A stretch of 64,000 nt of DNA from Rhizobium giardinii bv. giardinii H152 (GTDB taxonomy: Bacteria; Pseudomonadota; Alphaproteobacteria; Rhizobiales; Rhizobiaceae): positions 82,592 to 146,591 of the forward strand of contig NZ_KB902635.1 in NCBI RefSeq assembly GCF_000379605.1. The letters are read 5' to 3'. Positions within the stretch are counted from its first letter, which is position 1. Each line of letters begins with the position of its first letter. Shown piece by piece: positions 63,992 to 64,000 of the stretch. A program made the position numbers and the translations under genes. A model generated the notes under the pieces. It ran no database searches. It saw only the letters and a program-made list of their open reading frames with translations, and was not told where the DNA came from.

Positions 63992-64000
63992 CACCCGGCT

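Noticed and set aside
1-64000. CRISPR arrays, prophage, transposases, rRNA
   Set aside because: No regularly spaced repeats, integrases, transposase motifs or rRNA sequence were seen on reading both strands.

Overview
The window is chromosomal DNA from an alphaproteobacterium of the Rhizobiaceae type (Rhizobium / Agrobacterium / Sinorhizobium / Neorhizobium relatives). The evidence is a 14-subunit nuo operon followed by birA and an RNase J gene, the hup-lon-clpX-clpP block, a rhizobial type mosaic palindromic repeat, helix-hairpin-helix tails on accessory proteins, and an exopolysaccharide locus resembling the unipolar polysaccharide (upp) or glucomannan (gms) loci of Agrobacterium and Rhizobium. 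Genus assignment is inference; no rRNA gene is present.

Layout. (1) 1-18665, all minus strand: nuoA-nuoN for proton-pumping NADH dehydrogenase (complex I), with two non-canonical genes embedded (an 87-residue exported protein between nuoD and nuoE, and a 221-residue helix-hairpin-helix protein between nuoF and nuoG), then birA and rnj (3' end cut by the window). (2) 19163-19839: two near-adjacent copies of tRNA-Asp(GTC) on minus and a tRNA-Val(TAC) on plus. (3) 20013-29061: a lone KpsC/KpsS-type capsule glycosyltransferase gene, a small lipoprotein, a conserved hypothetical, a cupin, a YhaO/YhaN (SbcD/Rad50-like) DNA-repair pair, a MarR regulator and a metallophosphoesterase gene broken by a single-base frameshift. 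(4) 29501-35105, minus: HU protein, Lon, ClpX, ClpP, with clear terminators and a candidate heat-shock (RpoH) promoter for clpP. (5) 35379-45308: mixed metabolic genes (phospholipase D-like, endonuclease/phosphatase, cytochrome P450, DEDD exonuclease, cupin, metY, CoA-binding protein, EamA transporter, YefM-YoeB toxin-antitoxin, enoyl-CoA hydratase, thioesterase). (6) 45387-53599: rplM-rpsI, an Lrp regulator divergent from phenylalanine hydroxylase, an acyltransferase, agmatinase, argC, ctaA, a small membrane protein and an intact paralogue of the broken phosphoesterase. (7) 53805-63306: polysaccharide cluster (GNAT/CelD-like protein, Wzz/ExoP co-polymerase, Wza-like export lipoprotein, two GT4 glycosyltransferases, WcaJ-type priming transferase, Wzy/WaaL-type membrane protein), followed by a degenerate thermonuclease-like protein.

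How genes work together. Nuo subunits form one complex, encoded largely with 1-4 base overlaps. Lon and ClpXP with HU form a protein quality-control block. The polysaccharide genes make up a complete Wzx/Wzy-type pathway except for an obvious flippase: priming (WcaJ), extension (two GT4), polymerisation (Wzy-like), length control (Wzz, with a kinase domain that has lost its P-loop lysine) and export (Wza-like). No CRISPR array, prophage, transposase or complete insertion sequence was seen. I do not find convincing evidence for a wholly new system; the most worthwhile leads are the helix-hairpin-helix additions to complex I, the degenerate kinase in the polysaccharide locus, the conserved YefM operator geometry, the Lrp-type palindrome before phhA, and the frameshifted phosphoesterase.
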